Assembly (NCBI RefSeq): GCF_946151065.1
Contig: NZ_CAMGZA010000002.1
Coordinates: forward strand, 372,001-436,000
Direction of reading: 5' to 3'
Length of the DNA: 64,000 nucleotides
Source of the DNA: Microbacterium sp. Marseille-Q6965
GTDB lineage: Bacteria > Actinomycetota > Actinomycetes > Actinomycetales > Microbacteriaceae
Part shown: piece after piece, positions 63,087 through 64,000 of the stretch
Layout of the letters: every line of letters starts with the position of its first letter
Numbering within the stretch: position 1 is the first letter of the stretch
Notes under the pieces: generated by a model
Seen by the model: only the letters and a program-made list of their open reading frames with translations
The model's database searches: none
What the model was told of the DNA's origin: nothing
Position numbers and translations under genes: made by a program

Positions 63087-63941
63087 ATGGCCGGCCCCGG
63101 TCAGCCCGATCGGCCCGATCCCGACGGGGGCGCTCCGGCCGAGGAGAGCGGCGCGGACGAGCGGTCGTTCCGCGTCTCGCTGTCGAACTTCGACGGCCCG
63201 TTCGATCTGCTGCTGCAGCTCATCTCGAAGCACGAGATGGACATCACGGAGATCGCCCTCAGCAAGGTGACGGACGAGTTCATCGCCTATCTGCGCGACC
63301 TCGACTCGGGCGAGGACCTCGACCAGGCCAGCGAGTTCCTCGTCGTGGCCGCGACGCTGCTCGACATGAAGGTGGCGGGGCTGCTGCCGCAGGGCGAGCT
63401 GGTCGACGCCGAGTCGGTGGCGCTGCTGGAGGCCCGTGATCTGCTGTTCGCGCGCCTGCTGCAGTACCGCGCGTTCAAGGAGGCGTCGGCATGGTTCGCC
63501 GATCGGCTACGGGCGGAGGAGGGGCGGCACGCACGCAGCGTGCCGCTGGACCCGAAGTACCGCTCGCGCACACCGGAGCTGGTGTGGACCCTGTCGCCCG
63601 ACGATTTCGCGGCGCTCGCCATCCTCGCCATGACGCCGCGGGACATCCCGACCGTCGGGCTGGATCACCTGCACGCGCCGCTCGTGAGCATCCGGGAGCA
63701 GGCCGCGATCGTCGTCTCCGCGTTGCGCAGCGCCGAGACGCTGACGTTCCGCGAGCTCATCGCCGGCGTGACGCAGGCGGGCGTCGTCGTGGCCCGATTC
63801 ATCTCGGTGCTGGAGCTGTACCGGCACGCGGCCATCTCGTTCGAGCAGCTCGAGCCCCTCGGCGAGCTGACACTGCGTTGGACGGCCGAGCACTGGTCCG
63901 AGGAAACGCTGGCGACCCTGGGAGCCGACTATGACCGATGA
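63087..63941 (+). CDS. scpA: Segregation and condensation protein A
   Basis: Protein of 284 residues. The kleisin start VSLSNFDGPFDLLLQLISKH is after a 28-residue Pro/Asp-rich lead, followed by DITEIALSKVTDEFIAYLRD, ASEFLVVAATLLDMKVAGLL and the C-terminal winged helix. ScpA bridges SMC heads together with ScpB. ATG 5 bp after the parA stop; scpB begins inside its last codons. Confidence 0.95.
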   Translation: MAGPGQPDRPDPDGGAPAEESGADERSFRVSLSNFDGPFDLLLQLISKHEMDITEIALSKVTDEFIAYLRDLDSGEDLDQASEFLVVAATLLDMKVAGLLPQGELVDAESVALLEARDLLFARLLQYRAFKEASAWFADRLRAEEGRHARSVPLDPKYRSRTPELVWTLSPDDFAALAILAMTPRDIPTVGLDHLHAPLVSIREQAAIVVSALRSAETLTFRELIAGVTQAGVVVARFISVLELYRHAAISFEQLEPLGELTLRWTAEHWSEETLATLGADYDR

Positions 63942-64000
63942 CAGCGCGACCGAGGCGGCGGCGATGCGACCCGATCCGGTCGTCCCGGAGGAGAGCGCCC
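63931..64000 (+). CDS. scpB: Segregation and condensation protein B (5' end only)
   Basis: ATG at 63931 overlapping the scpA end by 11 bp. The first 23 codons (MTDDSATEAAAMRPDPVVPE and on) run off the window. The identity rests on position after scpA and the acidic lead typical of actinobacterial ScpB; the fold itself is outside. Confidence 0.7.
   Translation, partial: MTDDSATEAAAMRPDPVVPEESA

Overview
This is high-GC actinobacterial chromosome. The 16S rRNA, the gene content and the gene order point to Microbacteriaceae, most likely Microbacterium or a close relative. Order signals shared with other actinobacteria include ftsK-pgsA-cinA-clgR-DUF3046-recA-recX, miaB-miaA-dapF-hflX, lexA divergent from a LysM gene, infC-rpmI-rplT, pheST, argCJBDF, and tlyA-nadK-recN-pyrG-nudix-xerD-parA-scpA. 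Nearly everything is chromosomal core. I see no insertion sequence, prophage, CRISPR array or tRNA gene.

Layout. 1-5.5 kb: end of ftsK, pgsA, cinA, clgR, DUF3046, recA and recX. 5.7-8.4 kb: an accessory insert with a YCII/DGPF protein, an ECF42-type sigma factor and an NAD(P)-binding protein. 8.4-17.1 kb: tRNA modification (miaB, miaA), dapF, an RsmC-like methyltransferase, hflX, an S9 peptidase and lexA. 17.2-21.8 kb: LysM SOS gene, hisC, hisB, hisH, priA and an SseB-like protein. 21.9-24.8 kb: DUF1844 protein, infC-rpmI-rplT and a SpoU-type methyltransferase. 24.9-28.3 kb: gluABCD glutamate uptake. 28.4-34 kb: pheS, pheT, a RecF-like ATPase and pcm. 34-42 kb: arginine biosynthesis (leader peptide, argCJBDF, a membrane protein, argH). 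42-49 kb: tyrS and a complete rrn operon (16S-23S-5S). 49.1-64 kb: a protein with a long disordered Arg-rich region plus TPR-like helices, HAD phosphatase, small conserved protein, tlyA, nadK, frameshifted recN, a large membrane protein, pyrG, Nudix hydrolase, xerD, parA, scpA and the start of scpB.

Regulation visible in the sequence. recA has a LexA box over one promoter and, about 75 bp further down, a motif that fits the LexA-independent PafBC (RecA-NDp) promoter. The same 14-mer recurs twice in the lexA/LysM intergenic region. The YCII/sigma pair has a TGTCGA-N17-CGAC promoter expected for ECF42. The arg operon is preceded by a leaderless 26-codon ORF with seven Arg codons and mutually exclusive RNA pairings, which looks like an arginine attenuator; no argR is in the cluster. 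infC appears to start at ATC. Many genes have a TANNNT -10 only 6-9 nt before the start codon, suggesting leaderless mRNAs.

Limits: protein identities come from reading motifs, not from database searches. Promoters, hairpins and rRNA ends are estimated by eye.
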